This document shows, piece by piece, positions 20,758 to 31,985 of a DNA stretch of 64,000 nucleotides; within the stretch, counting starts at the first letter, position 1, and each line of letters begins with the position of its first letter. This stretch comes from Tiliqua scincoides. Taxonomy: Eukaryota > Chordata > Lepidosauria > Squamata > Scincidae. The notes under the pieces are model-generated. The model was not told the DNA's origin. It did no database searches and saw only the letters and a program-made list of their open reading frames with translations. Position numbers and translations under genes: made by a program. Location: assembly GCF_035046505.1 (NCBI RefSeq), contig NC_089823.1:4952767-5016766 (forward strand), in the 5' to 3' direction.

Positions 20758-21519
20758 GACTTGGAGCAATGACCAGCCATCTCCCAGTCATTTGCTTCCA
20801 CTGAAGCAACAATCGACCACCCGGGGCCAGTAATCGGTAATCTGCCTGACAAAGGAACGGCTGGCCAGCAGCCCAACCCAGGAACTGACAGGTTGAGTGC
20901 ACCTGGAATCAATCCAGAACTTTTGCAACTGGATCATATCAGTTGGAGCAGCGCGTAATCAAATTAAGCCCCCAAATTCCTGTTTTGACCTGAAGTCGAA
21001 ACACACACTTCTGTTGCTTGAATGCAACCATACCCGAAAGGACTCCACTTAGGTTTTGTCTGTGCATCTGAACCTGAGGAGCAGCTCTGGATCACAGACC
21101 ACAGTGCTTTCAAAACCTGCTTGCCCTGATGCAAGGATATCTCGCTTGGTCTTGGGGCAGAGGCAGCAATTCTGCAGGGCTCACTTTGGGAGCCACACAT
21201 CAGCTCAGAGGCCAAGAGGCGGCTCTGCTGAAACAACCCCCAAGACAGACAGGAAATCTGAGCATTCCTGAAAGCAGTTACGAGGGCACCAAAGTGAACA
21301 ATAAATGCAAACCAGAACACGGCGCGCAGCGTGGGCGCGTGGGAGGTTGGGGCTGCACACATCCAGCTTTGGACTCGAGTCCCTGTTCAGCCTCTAGGGA
21401 TTCGGTTTTCATTCATTTAGAAAGATGTTCTGACAAACCCATCAGGAAACAGTGACAGGTAAATGAACTGTGGTGGGTGCCCCCTGATTGAGAGGAGAGC
21501 TCCTGGCCACAAGCAGTCC
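20758..21519. other. No gene seen
   Basis: No repeat or exon recognised; this may be single-copy intergenic DNA. Confidence 0.45.
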
Positions 21520-21714
21520 CAGTGGCATAGCTAGAGGGGGTGCAAAGTTTTGCAGGGAGCCTCACCGCAGAGTGCAAGCAGCCCCTCCGCCTCCATTTTG
21601 CCTCTGTTTTGCTCTTGCGGCCCAGAATGGCTCCAAAGGGGAGGTGGAGGGGCCACTTGCGGTGAGACTCCCTGCGAAACTTAGTGCTATGCACCCACTC
21701 TAGCTATGCCACTG
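21520..21714. mobile_element. Palindromic hAT-type MITE with 8-bp target duplication
   Basis: Starts CAGTGGCATAGCTAGAGGGG and ends CCACTCTAGCTATGCCACTG. The flanks AGCAGTCC (21,512-21,519) and AGCAATCC (21,715-21,722) match at 7 of 8 bases, the 8-bp duplication expected of hAT transposase. The whole 195 bp folds back on itself; no coding sequence. Confidence 0.85.
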
Positions 21715-21722
21715 AGCAATCC

Positions 21723-23175
21723 ACAGTTTAAGGGCCTAACTAGGCATAATTGTCACAAATCCATGGGTCATGATTGGGGTGCCATTGCTGCCAACAGACT
21801 CCCTATAAAAGAGGGGGATTTAAACTGCACGGGGGGGGGGCTAGAAGGAGATTTTGAATTCTTCCTCCCCTTGCAGTCAGCCCCCCCCCAGTAGCTGTTT
21901 GTGGATCCCAGTGGGATGAGAGACAAATTGGTAGTGTATCTGTATGCCTTAAACAGTAGGCAGATGCTGAAGGCACAGAAATATAAAATGATAATTTTAC
22001 AGAGTAATTAAACAGGGGAACATATAACCACCTGGGGAATTCTATTGTACTAAAGTTCAGTCAGTTTCCTGGCTTTTAAGACTGCCAGTTCAAGAGCTGA
22101 GTCACCCTGTATTAGTGTATTAGGACCTTCTTTTCAAGGTCTTCCTAGAAGCAGCTGGTGCAATAACATTTGTGTGCAAGGCCGGCTCATCCATGAGGCC
22201 AAATGAGGCAGTTGCCTCAGGCCACATTGGCTGGGAATGCTGGCCTCTAAAGTTATCTAAACATACTAGTCTTTATCTAAAGATAAATTGTCCATCCCAG
22301 TTCAGGAGAATAGAGTGTTTAACCAAGCAGAGCAGGGTTGATTCACCAAAGCTTGCAAAAGAAAGGAAAGAGTGAATCACACACAGGCAGGAGGGATGGC
22401 CTTGGATGTGACTTTGTTGCATTCATTTTGTGTTAAGCACAAATTCTCCAGAATTTTATAGTCATGGGATGAGAGATCCTGGGGAGAGGTTCTTTAGCCC
22501 CAGACACTTACAGCTGTTGGGATTCCTGGACATTAGGTGCTGATGTACAGGGAAAAAAATAATAATGTGGTACAGCCCTTCTGTGTTTGTACCACTTTAG
22601 AACATGGTGGGGAGAAGACTGTGCATTGGGAAGCTGTGCTACCTTTATATGTGCAAGGTTAGCAAATCAGGAAGGCTTTCCCCGGACAGGCCAGCTTCTT
22701 GTGGACATGAGGTTTTTGACCGAGGGGCCTGTCCAGTATGTCTCCCCTTCCTATAACCGAGTAATATAATCTAGTGATGGATGAATTCTTCCCAGGTAAC
22801 CTAGCCTAAAGAATTCCTTTTTGTCCAAGCTTTTTCAAAAAATCCTGGGGAAAAAAAACCTCAGGGTTTAGCCAAACCCTTTCTGAAAGAACGTGGAAAA
22901 ACCAAAGGTGGAAGGATTTTTCCCACCACTTCCACCCACCCATGAACCTCTGTCCCCCATCCCACCCACCCACCCATTATGTTACTGAACCAAGGCTAAA
23001 AATATACAAATCTCAAGTCGAGTCGAGTCTGTGCGCCTTTTATTGATGAGTTGGGTTTGATCCAAGTCATTGAAGCCACTCGAGTCTGAGGCAATCCACT
23101 GATGTTTACATCACTGCTGAGTGACTTTGGATGGTGGGTTGGATTTGGCCCACAGATCGTAGATTGCTGACTACC
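21723..23175. other. No gene seen
   Basis: No exon. A hAT-like scrap starts at about 22,178 (AAGGCCGGCTCATCCATGAG). The text near 23,010-23,100 is rich in short ACTCGAGT-like words but I cannot assign it. Confidence 0.45.
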
Positions 23176-23183
23176 CTCTAGTC

Positions 23184-23644
23184 CAGGGGTGCCCAAACCC
23201 CGTCCCAGGGGCCACTTGCGGCCCTCGAGGCCTCTCAATGCGGCCCTCAGGAAGCCCCCACTCTCCAATGAGCCTCTGGCCCTCCAGAGATTTGTTGAAG
23301 CCCGCACTGGCCCAATGTTCTCTCAGCGTGAGGGTGACTGTTTGACCTCTTGTGCGAGCTGTGGGATGAGAGCTCCCTCCACTGCTTGCTGTTTCGCATT
23401 TGTGATGCAGCAGCGGTAGCAAAGGAAAGGCCAGCCTTGCTTTGTGCAAGGCCTTTTATAGGCCTTGAGCTATTGCAAGACCTTCATTCATTCATATAAG
23501 TTCATCTTTAATATATTCATTTATGTAAACTTATGTAAATTTATTCAAATGTTAAATGTAAAGTGATTCTTTTTTTGCCCCGGCCCGCGACACAGTGTCA
23601 GAGAGCTGATGTGGCCCTCCTGCCAAAAACTTTGGACACCCCTG
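23184..23644. mobile_element. Non-autonomous hAT (Charlie-like) with exact 8-bp duplication
   Basis: Left end CAGGGGTGCCCAAACC, right end, reversed, CAGGGGTGTCCAAAGT. Flanks CTCTAGTC at 23,176-23,183 and 23,645-23,652 are identical. The 461-bp body has GC-rich arms (GGCCACTTGCGGCCCTCGAG) around an AT-rich middle (TTCATTTATGTAAACTTATG) and no transposase frame. The exact duplication suggests it is relatively young. Confidence 0.93.
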
Positions 23645-24015
23645 CTCTAGTCCATCATGCTAAGGAGCGCACTGGGATTAGCCTAGTATGAACAGCCTGA
23701 CGTGCATAAGATCAGTTCTGTGGGGTTAACTTCTGTTTGGAAATCTAAGCTTGGTGGAGACCCTGCCATTTCAAAGTCCACTTCCAGTACTTCAAAACTA
23801 TTGTCTCACTAGCTGTATTTCTCAAAACAAACCCAGACAGATTATTTGGTTTTGGATTTTTACACATATATCCCTGTATTTACTTTCTATTCTGCTTTTT
23901 GTAAATAGGGCTATTGAAACTACGATTACGCAGATCATTGGCCATCCTAGGATAGCAGTGCTAAGTGAGCAAACATTAAGGCAGACGTCATTCCCAAACA
24001 GAGGATGTGTCCATC

Positions 24016-24233
24016 TGGTGGCGTAGCTAGAGGGGGTGCAAAGGGCTACATTTTTCAGGGAGTCTCACTGCGGTGTGCAAGCAGCCCCCTTCCCTTCGGA
24101 GCCATTCCGGGGGTGGGAGCAAAACGGAGGCATTTGCCTCCGTTTTGATCCCACCACCTGGAATGGCTTCGAAGGGGAGGGGGAGGCTCCCTGCAAAACT
24201 TAATGCTTTGCACCCCCTCTAGCTACACCACTG
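24016..24233. mobile_element. Palindromic hAT-type MITE with exact 8-bp duplication
   Basis: Family of 5,458 and 21,520. Starts TGGTGGCGTAGCTAGAGGGG and ends CCTCTAGCTACACCACTG. TGTCCATC is repeated exactly at 24,008-24,015 and 24,234-24,241. This copy anchors the whole MITE family to hAT-like transposition. Confidence 0.9.
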
Positions 24234-24241
24234 TGTCCATC

Positions 24242-24404
24242 AGTCAAGTGCTACTAGCCATGCTAATTAAACTGAAGTCTCCATTCCAGGGAAAATAGAC
24301 TCTCCGATGTTAAGGACAAAAAACAGGAGACGTTTGCTGCTTTGCTGCTACAAGACATAGAAGTAGCATAGAGGTCACTTAGAAAGAGCAGTAGGTAAAT
24401 ACTT
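24242..24404. other. No gene seen
   Basis: Short unassigned interval between two repeats. Confidence 0.4.
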
Positions 24405-24655
24405 TGAGAGATAAGAGGCACTCTTTCAAGTGGGTGCTCCTCTTTTTAGCAGGGGGAGATTAACTAGCCCACCTCACCCCAGTAGTGTCTTTTCTAGTGG
24501 CTGTCTGCTGGTGTTCTTTTGCATCGTTTTAGATTGTGAGCCCTTTTGGGACAGGGAGCCATTAGTTATTTGATTTTTTTCTCTGTAAACCGCTTTGTGA
24601 ACTTTTAGTTGAAAAGCGGTATATAAATACTGTTAATTAATAATAATAATAATCT
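24405..24655 (+). repeat. L2-tailed element
   Basis: Contains TTTTAGATTGTGAGCCCTTT, GGGACAGGGAGCCATTAGTT and GCGGTATATAAATACTGTTA, ending in an (AAT)n tail. Same element as 18,684-18,937 in the opposite orientation. No long flanking repeat was found here. Confidence 0.75.
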
Positions 24656-25445
24656 ATCATCAACAGACCTTGCGAAACAGAGGAATCAACAGCCCACCTT
24701 AACTGATAACTCTTCAATGCAAAACATATTTTTATCTTACTTTATAGTTATTTTAATTATTTTTATATATTTGGATGTATATTTCTGATTGTGTGTTTTG
24801 ACGTTGGCAATACAGTATAACCTTTTCATCCTATTTTTCTTGGGGGGGGGGATAAATTGTTTAATAGTTTCAGTTAAAAAGAAAAATGCAACTTTCCTAT
24901 GTATGCTGGAGAAAGATTGTGGATCTCAATGGACTTGCATTTGTAGGAGATTGAGCCATGATTATCAAAGTGATGGCTGGCTCCCACTCAGAAATCTGTG
25001 GAAGTGAATGCAGGAGTTTGCAGTCAGTTCCCCTGTTTACCTGGTACATGATATCAGTGAGGGAGTCTGGAGAGGCATGAAATAGAAAGGCAAATCTGAG
25101 GCATGAAACTGAATGTGCCTTGAGTCATGGGCTGTGAGGAGGACTCACCGGAAATGGAATAGGGCACTGGCAAGGGGGAAGGGAAACCCCCTCCGAATCT
25201 TTGGTTTCGCAAGGAAATGGCAGCCAGGCGGTTATTAGGAGGAAGCACAATAAATGTCCAGAGCTTTCTAATCCTTATTTGTGGAGAGGAAGTTCCTGCA
25301 GCCCCCGGTATGAGAGAACATGTGCAGAACGTCAGATGGTATCTTGGGAGGCTCAAGGACACCTACCCAAGAAACAGGGCTGCGCGCTTCTCGCCTTGCA
25401 GCACCTGGGCAGCTTGTAAACAGAGGGCCTTTGGAGCCTGCAGGT
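24656..25445. other. No gene seen
   Basis: AT-rich then mixed intergenic sequence; no exon or repeat that I recognise. Confidence 0.45.
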
Positions 25446-25971
25446 CAGTGATTTTCAACTGGTGCGCCACAGCACATCAGTGTGCTGTGAAAGGTCTGCA
25501 GGTGTGCTGACCACAGTTTGTGCATAGTTGCAAATCGTTGGCAAACTCTTCGGGGTTCTGAGGCTCTGTTTCTAGGGCAGCTGTCTGTAGAGCCGTTGGA
25601 CAAAGAGGGACAGATCATTCCTTACTTCAGACAGCTGTCCTAAGGACAGAGCTGTAGAGCCCAGAATAGTCTCCTGATCGTTGAAAGTGACCTCACAAGA
25701 GGTGAAGACCGTAGAGAAGACCAGTGATAGATATGGATGGATTCCTGAGGGCTCCCTGGGACCAGGGCAGACCATACAATTTGGTCCCCCACCCTTGCAG
25801 AGGTAAAGAGGAACAAAAAACCTAAAGGGAAGGAGAGGGAGGTGGCCCCAGGCATGGCTGGGAACAGCACCGAGAGGAGCCACTATTGGAGCAATTCTTG
25901 GCGTATGGGAGGATGAGTCACAGCACCCGGGACATTTGCCCCGCTTGCCCCCCTCTAGGCATGCCACTGAT
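25446..25971. repeat. Diverged hAT-like fragments
   Basis: Left part starts CAGTGATTTTCAACTGGTGC and goes through the GTGCTGTGAAAGG text of that family; the right edge, reversed, starts CAGTGGCATGCCTAGAGGGG, another hAT-like terminus. They may be two different broken elements. No duplication found. Confidence 0.4.
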
Positions 25972-26544
25972 CCTGGATCAGGCAGGCCCTATGATGTGTG
26001 CAAACAAAAATGCAGTCAGCCAAACCCCACATATTGCATCTTCTCTGAATCATCTTGTGTAAACCTTTCAAAAAACTAGAATATGGGGTATTATGAATCC
26101 AGTTTATAAGAAAAGAAAATAAATGTGATGGTAGTTTGGAAAATCATCTTCCCAAACCTCTGAAGCAGCATTCAGTCATCCCAGTGTAATAAACTCCGTT
26201 TGCCTGCCCAACAAATGTCGTAATCAACTGAGGTCTGAAGACATCTCCTTGCACATGAATGAAACCAGAGCGCTGAGCCTGTGGTCTGCTCTGGTGTGTA
26301 GGCAACAGGCTCTGTGGCTAGTCGAGTGCAACTTTGGTCTCCAGAGATTCCATTATCAGGGAAACCATGACAAATCCAGCCTTCTGGAGACAAAGCAGGG
26401 CAAGGGATATGAAGACAATTGGGAGATGGGCACAGAAAGGCTGAAGAAGGTTTTGAGTGTGCATTGCTCCTTATTTTATGGTTTCATGGCTGCGTTGCAG
26501 GGGACGGCAGCTTGAACACCTAGTAGACTTTGCTTTGCTTTATA
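25972..26544. other. No gene seen
   Basis: No recognised repeat or exon. Confidence 0.45.
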
Positions 26545-28157
26545 AGAAGCAATGCATAAAATTAGGCATGAGACACAGGACATCCACTAGAGAGTTAGAA
26601 CAGACAAAAGCGTATGATTAATCTGCACAGTGGCATCGCTAGGGGGTGCAGGGGTTTCACGCCACACCAGGTGATGCGCACAGGAGAGGTGACGCGCATG
26701 GGGGGGGTGACATGCTAAAATTGCAGTGGTTAGGAGTAACCCCATCATGTTATATATCGTTGGATGTGGAATTTCGAGCGGAATGCAATGCAAAAAACCA
26801 GAGTGAAATAGCTCCTTTCTATCAAAGGTTATGGCCAAAAAACTGGAGAACAAAAAATGCATGGAGCGCTATGGAAAGCTGTACTGAGGATACTGAGCTG
26901 TATCGCACGTTTACTTGCAAGTAGGCAACCTTGTCTTAGTCCATCAGAAAGGGCAGGCTGAGAGGAATCCAACGACACCAGAATGGTCCTGATCCAATGA
27001 ATGCAGCCCCCAAAAACACCTGAGAAGGAAGTCCCTCCCTCCAAGCAGACAAATGTATTGAGCCCTATGGAAAGCAAAACTAAGCTTCACAATCACATTT
27101 ACTCGCGAGTAAGCAAACGTGCCTTGGCTGGTGGTCAGGCCAGGCAAAGGGGAATGTGAAGCCACCAGAATGGATCTGATGGAACTGGATCTGATGGAAC
27201 TGCAGCTCAACAAATACTCCAGAAGGCAGCCTCCTCCCCCTACTAAATAAGATCAAAACAGAGGCTTCACTAGCTGATAAGCTGAACTTTTTTGAGACTT
27301 GCAAAGCCAGGTGGATCCTGACAGTGATCTGGTTTAAACATAAGTTCTTAAATTGAACTGGGCACTGGGTAGGGCTGAAAACCTTACTGGTTTTGGAGGG
27401 AGGCTGTTATTGCAGGCAGGCTACAGAGGAAATTCACTTGGTGGAACAGGGCTGGCTTCTGCTTATTTAATTATTTGTTTTACTTTAATTATTTATGCTT
27501 ATTTTAATTTGCCTGATGTCACTTCCACCATGACATCACTTCTGGTGGGTCTTGGACAGATTTGTCATTCTAAAAAGTGGGTCCCAGTGCTAAAAGTTTG
27601 AGAACTGCTGCGATAAAGTGTTAGTAGGGGTGTGTGACACCACTAGTGACCCAAATCTCTAAAATCACAGTTTGGAGGAATAATACCTTCATGTTATATA
27701 TCAATCAATGCGTAATTTCATGCAGAATGTGTTCTATCTTTGTTCTATCAAAAGGCACAGCCCCAAAACCAGTGGGCATGGAGTGGTGGTACATCACCTC
27801 GCCCACCACCTAGGGTGTTGCCCCACTCACTGCATGGGGGGTGATGCGCTGGCATCCTGCACTGGGTGATGCAAACCCTAGTGACGCCACTGAATCTGTG
27901 GAACTCCTTGCCACAGGATGTGGTGACAGAACCTGATCTAGATGCCTTTAAAATGGGATTTTATTGGACTTATTTATGGTTACAGACTGTGATGGGTACA
28001 TGCAACCTCCTGGTTTTAAAAGTAGCCTATATTTGAATGCCAGATGTAGGAAGTGGCAACAGGATGCAGGTCTCGTCTTGTGTGCTCCTGAGACATCTGG
28101 TGGGCCACTGTGAGATACAGGAAGCTGGACTAGACGGGCCCCCTTTGGCCTGCAGGA
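26545..28157 (+). repeat. CR1-like LINE interrupted by a hAT element
   Basis: The left part (to 26,627) contains GAGTTAGAACAGACAAAAG, matching CR1 ORF text; the right part (from 27,893) resumes at CTGTGGAACTCCTTGCCACA and runs through the 3' UTR core GATACAGGAAGCTGGACTAG. A 1.26-kb hAT element lies between. The CR1 must therefore be older than the hAT insertion. It is 5'-truncated and broken. Confidence 0.75.
26628..27892. mobile_element. Non-autonomous hAT, 1.26 kb, inside a CR1
   Basis: Left end CAGTGGCATCGCTAGGGGGT; right end, reversed, CAGTGGCGTCACTAGGGTTT. Flanks AATCTGCA and AATCTGTG match at 6 of 8. No transposase frame. The interior holds two diverged ~194-bp units and, near 27,526-27,611, the right end of another hAT family (AAGTTTGAGAACTGCTG), so it may itself be composite. 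Confidence 0.75.
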
Positions 28158-28204
28158 GGAAGCCCATTCCTGCGTTTTGACCAAACCCCAGGCTGCAAAA
28201 GACC

Positions 28205-28740
28205 ATGGATTCATGTAAGCGATGTGGGGAGGGGAGGATCTTGAACACAGTCCTGGAACGTGCTGGAATCCCTAGCATGTATGCACTGCTGAAACAGAGA
28301 CGCCTGCGTTGGCTCGGTCATGTCGTGAGAATGGATGATGGCCAGATCCCAAAGGATCTCCTCTATGGAGAACTCGTGCAAGGAAAGCGCCCTACAGGTA
28401 GACCACAGCTGCGATACAAGGACATCTGCAAGAGGGATCTGAAGGCCTTAGGAGTGGACCTCAACAAGTGGGAAACCCTGGCCTCTGAGCAGCCCGCTTG
28501 GAGGCAGGCTGTGCAACATGGCCTTTCCCAGTTTGAAGAGACACTTGGCCAACAGTCTGAGGCTAAGAGGCAAAGAAGGAAGGCCCATAGCCAGGGAGAC
28601 AGACCAGGGACAGACTGCACTTGCTCCCGGTGTGGAAGGGATTGTCACTCCCGAATTGGCCTTTTCAGCCACACTAGACGCTGTGCCAGAACCACCATTC
28701 AGAGCGCGATACCAGTCTTTTGAGACTGAAGGTTGCCTAC
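28205..28740 (+). repeat. Zinc-finger-tailed LINE, 5'-truncated, open C-terminal frame
   Basis: Best copy of the family. The 172-codon frame reads RRLRWLGHVVRMDDGQIPKD, then RPTGRPQLRYKDICKRDLKA and a C2HC-type finger (CSRCGRDCHSRIGLFSHTRR followed by C), then the tail TTTTGAGACTGAAGGTTGCC. The C-terminal frame is still open, suggesting recent activity of the family, but the catalytic parts are absent. Clade not assigned with certainty. Confidence 0.88.
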
Positions 28741-29620
28741 TACATTTGTGGGGAGGGGACAAGTGTCCTAGACAAATAGCTCCCTCTCCCATTACTGGAC
28801 TCCAGGACAAATTTTTGTTTACTTGCTTATTTGTTTACTAAATTTCTACCCCACTTTATCTCCCCAAAGAGCTTCAAAGTTGAAGGAAAGGCACTTTTCA
28901 CACCCGTTCTCCTCAGGGACTCACTTCCGAATATGTCTGGGATGGAAGCATTCCTGTAACATGCATCAGAACTAAAATGTCAGATATCTAACATGTAAGA
29001 CAAAGTCTTCCCCAAACTGCACTTTGCTTTTTCGATGCTTCCCGCATCCACCCGTTCTGCATGCTTGCTTTTTAAAATGCTGTGCTGCAGTTGCCTCAGG
29101 TCCCCAACCTTGCAGGAGGGGACTTTAACCCCATCCCCGCCATTTCCCTGACGTGGTTAGTTCATTCACTGTGGTTGATATTTGCCAAAGGAAAAGCTCC
29201 CATTGACACCAATGGGAGATTTTTCCCCACAGCTGGAGGGGGAGATCTGAACTGGGACCATGCGGACAAAGAGTTAAACGCTGTTCATTCTGCTGTGGTC
29301 GTGATCTCTGGCAGCCCCTAATCTGCCTGATATTTGACATTTTAAAAATGCAGGCATGCGCTTCGAGTCATGTCCAGTTTGACCTGCTATGAAACGCCCT
29401 CATCCAGGGTCCAATATTTGTCGCCATGGCCCATCAGAGATGGGCAGGTGTCAAGTGTCTGAGAAATATTTTCTTTTGTACAAGAAATTGAAAGCACAAA
29501 ATAGTGGCTGGGGACATGGCAGTGGGGGGGGGGGGAGAACCGAGTTTGCAGCCCTATGGCCCTTGGATGTGTACAGAAAATTAGGTTTTGGGATATTTTT
29601 TACCTGAGTCCAAGATGCGT
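28741..29620. other. No gene seen
   Basis: No exon or clear repeat found. Confidence 0.45.
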
Positions 29621-29621
29621 C

Positions 29622-30014
29622 ATAAGAACATATAAGAACAGCCACACTAGATCAGGCCATAGGCCCATCTAGTCCAGCTTCCTGTATCTCACAGTGGCCT
29701 ACCAAATGCCCCAGGGAGCACACAAGACAACAAGAGACCTCATCCTGGTGCCCTCCCTTGCATCTGGCATTCTGACATAACCCATTTCTAAAATCAGGAG
29801 GTTGCGCATACACATCATGGCTTGTACCCCGGAATGGATTTTTCCTCCAGAAACTTGTCCAATTCCCTTTTAAAGGCGTCCAGGCTAGACGCCATCACCA
29901 CATCCTGTGGCAAGGAGTTCCACAGACCAACCACATGCTGAGTAAAGAAATATTTTCTTTTGTCTGTTCTAACTCTTCCAACACTCAATTTTAGTGGATG
30001 TCCCCTGGTTCCAA
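29622..30014 (-). repeat. CR1-like LINE 3' end
   Basis: Octamer tail and 3' UTR at the left; the minus strand encodes RVRTDKRKYFFTQHVVGLWN through LDAFKRELDKFLEEKS. It stops abruptly after the CCCCTGGTTC text. Confidence 0.85.
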
Positions 30015-30713
30015 AGACATCCTTAGACATGGATGTCCATAAGTACTTTTTAGTTTTTTAAAGTCTCTCTATTGCCACATTCTCTGTGAGTTGCAAAAAT
30101 GCTCACGCTTCTCCTACCCAGGAGGCAACCAGAGTCCGGGCAACCCGCATTTTGCTGGTTTCTGTTTTTCCTTGGAACGAGAGATTCTACTTTACAGAAA
30201 GAATGAGGGGCAGTTTGGAGAATGTTTTGAAGATGTTTGAGAAATGGCCAGTCATAGCCCAATAATCCTTTTCACCTTTTTGTGTGTTGGAATTCAAGGA
30301 ATTTCAATGGACATCCCGATTTGATGTCTTACTTGGACAAACGAGCAAAGATTTATGGTCAGGCACACCAAATATCTGAAATACCTTGGCAAGAAATCTT
30401 AGAATTTGTTAAGGCTCAAATCCTATGCATACTTAATAGGATATAAAGCCTGTTAGACTGGTCTAAAAAAAAAATGGTGATCCATACAGAATAGCACGTA
30501 GCTCCCAAACCAGTTCATCAATTGGAGGATAGCGCATGTGTTCCTACACTCCCTGTCCAGTTGGTCACTATCTATGCCTCTGCCATCCCCACATGGAAAA
30601 GGATGTGCGATTGATGCTTGCATGCGCCCACACACATAGGGAAGCATAACTGACACGTGGCAATTCACAGGAAGGCTATTCAAGGGGCAATAATTGACTA
30701 ATCTCTGAGTTCA
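30015..30713. other. No gene seen
   Basis: Unassigned intergenic sequence. Confidence 0.45.
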
Positions 30714-30900
30714 ACAGGAAGCAATAAAATGGGCTGAACCTGCAAGCAGTAAACTTTTATTTGAGGTTGTCAGGGGCCTTTGCTGAATGGTGCTTGGCCA
30801 TTGGCCTGGTCATTGTTAGCACTATATTAATTCTTGTGTGGAAACTCCATTTTAATTCCAATTCTGGCTAATTGTGGAAAAGCAATACATTACCTTGGCA
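30714..30900 (+). repeat. Unclassified interspersed repeat X, copy 2
   Basis: Contains AGGAAGCAATAAAATGGGCT, GGGGCCTTTGCTGAATGGTG, and a 3' part CCATTTTAATTCCAATTCTG shared with copy 3 and loosely with 8,690. This is the longest-matching copy. Confidence 0.6.
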
Positions 30901-31278
30901 GAGCTAGAGGGTTTTTTATTCTAGAAGCACCCAAAGAAACAAAGAGAGCTTTTCAGAAAGCCAAGAAGGAGAACCAAGAGTGTGTGAAAGGACTGTGGGT
31001 TGAGCTCTGGGGTTTAAAACAAATTCCTGGACTAAGTGTGCATGTATAGATAAGTACCTGCTCCTTAAGTGTGTTTCTAGTCCCCCTTCCATCCCTATTT
31101 TACATTGGTTATGATTGGTGAATCTTGAGGTTTCAGTAAAAAAATGAGGCAGGTCCTTCAAGCCTATATTCTGCCCTCCCCCGAAGCATACTGGTCCCCA
31201 AGTATTTAACAAAAATTACAAAGACCTCATAAATCTGTTGAATTCTGCCTCATGGAGTAGGAACTAAACCTTGTAGCA

Positions 31279-31985
31279 CAGTGGTTCTCACACATTTAGC
31301 ATCGGGACCCACTTTTTAGAATGAGAATCTATCAGGACCCACCAGGAGTGAAGTCATGACCAGAAGTGACATCATCAAGCATGAAAATTTTTAACAATCC
31401 TAGGCCGCAATCCTACCCACACTTACCCAGGATTATGTCCCATTGACTATCATTTTTAAAAGAATATACAGCAAGGGTGTCAAACTCATTTCATACAGAG
31501 GGCCGAATAGCATTCCTGATGCCTGCTGAGGGCCAAAAGTGATGTCATTAGGCAGGAAGTGATGTCATCAAACAGGTCATAACCAGAAATAAGCACTTTT
31601 TCCTCACTTAGGAACTCATTAGCTGCAAATGACAGAAAACACACAAATCTTGTTCATATTTCAAGACGTGGGAGAGCCCAATTTTCATGCGAACTGTGCT
31701 TTCAGTAGTGCCACGTCAGCCCTGCTCAGCAGCTGAGAGCCTGAGGGCCAGATAAAAAGCTTCTGTGGGCCCCATCCGGCCCCCGGACCTTAAGTTTGAC
31801 ACCCCTGATATACAGAGTAGCTTGTTAAAAGTACAGGTCTGTAACATTTCCCCAAATGCAGTCACATACCATGGTAGCATCAAGTCTAATATACTAAAAA
31901 TAAAATATTGAAATGAATGGGGACCCATCTGAAATTGGCTTGCGACCCACCTAGTGGGTCCCAACCCATAGTTTGAGAAACACTG
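31279..31985. mobile_element. Non-autonomous hAT with a second hAT inside
   Basis: Left end CAGTGGTTCTCACACATTTA, right end, reversed, CAGTGTTTCTCAAACTATGG. Flanks TTGTAGCA (31,271-31,278) and CTGTAGCA (31,986-31,993) match at 7 of 8. Carries the palindromic module (CCTACCCACACTTACCCAGG) internally. Interrupted by the element at 31,472-31,807. Relatives at 36,215 and 43,407. Confidence 0.9.
31472..31807. mobile_element. Nested hAT with exact 8-bp duplication
   Basis: Left end CAAGGGTGTCAAACTC, right end, reversed, CAGGGGTGTCAAACTTAA. ATATACAG is repeated exactly on both sides (31,464-31,471 and 31,808-31,815). The 336-bp body has no coding frame. It landed in the older hAT at 31,279. Confidence 0.93.

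Noticed and set aside
28205-28723. 172-codon frame as a host zinc-finger gene
   Set aside because: The same protein end occurs at 6,549 and 11,757 with the same non-coding tail, so it is a LINE fragment.
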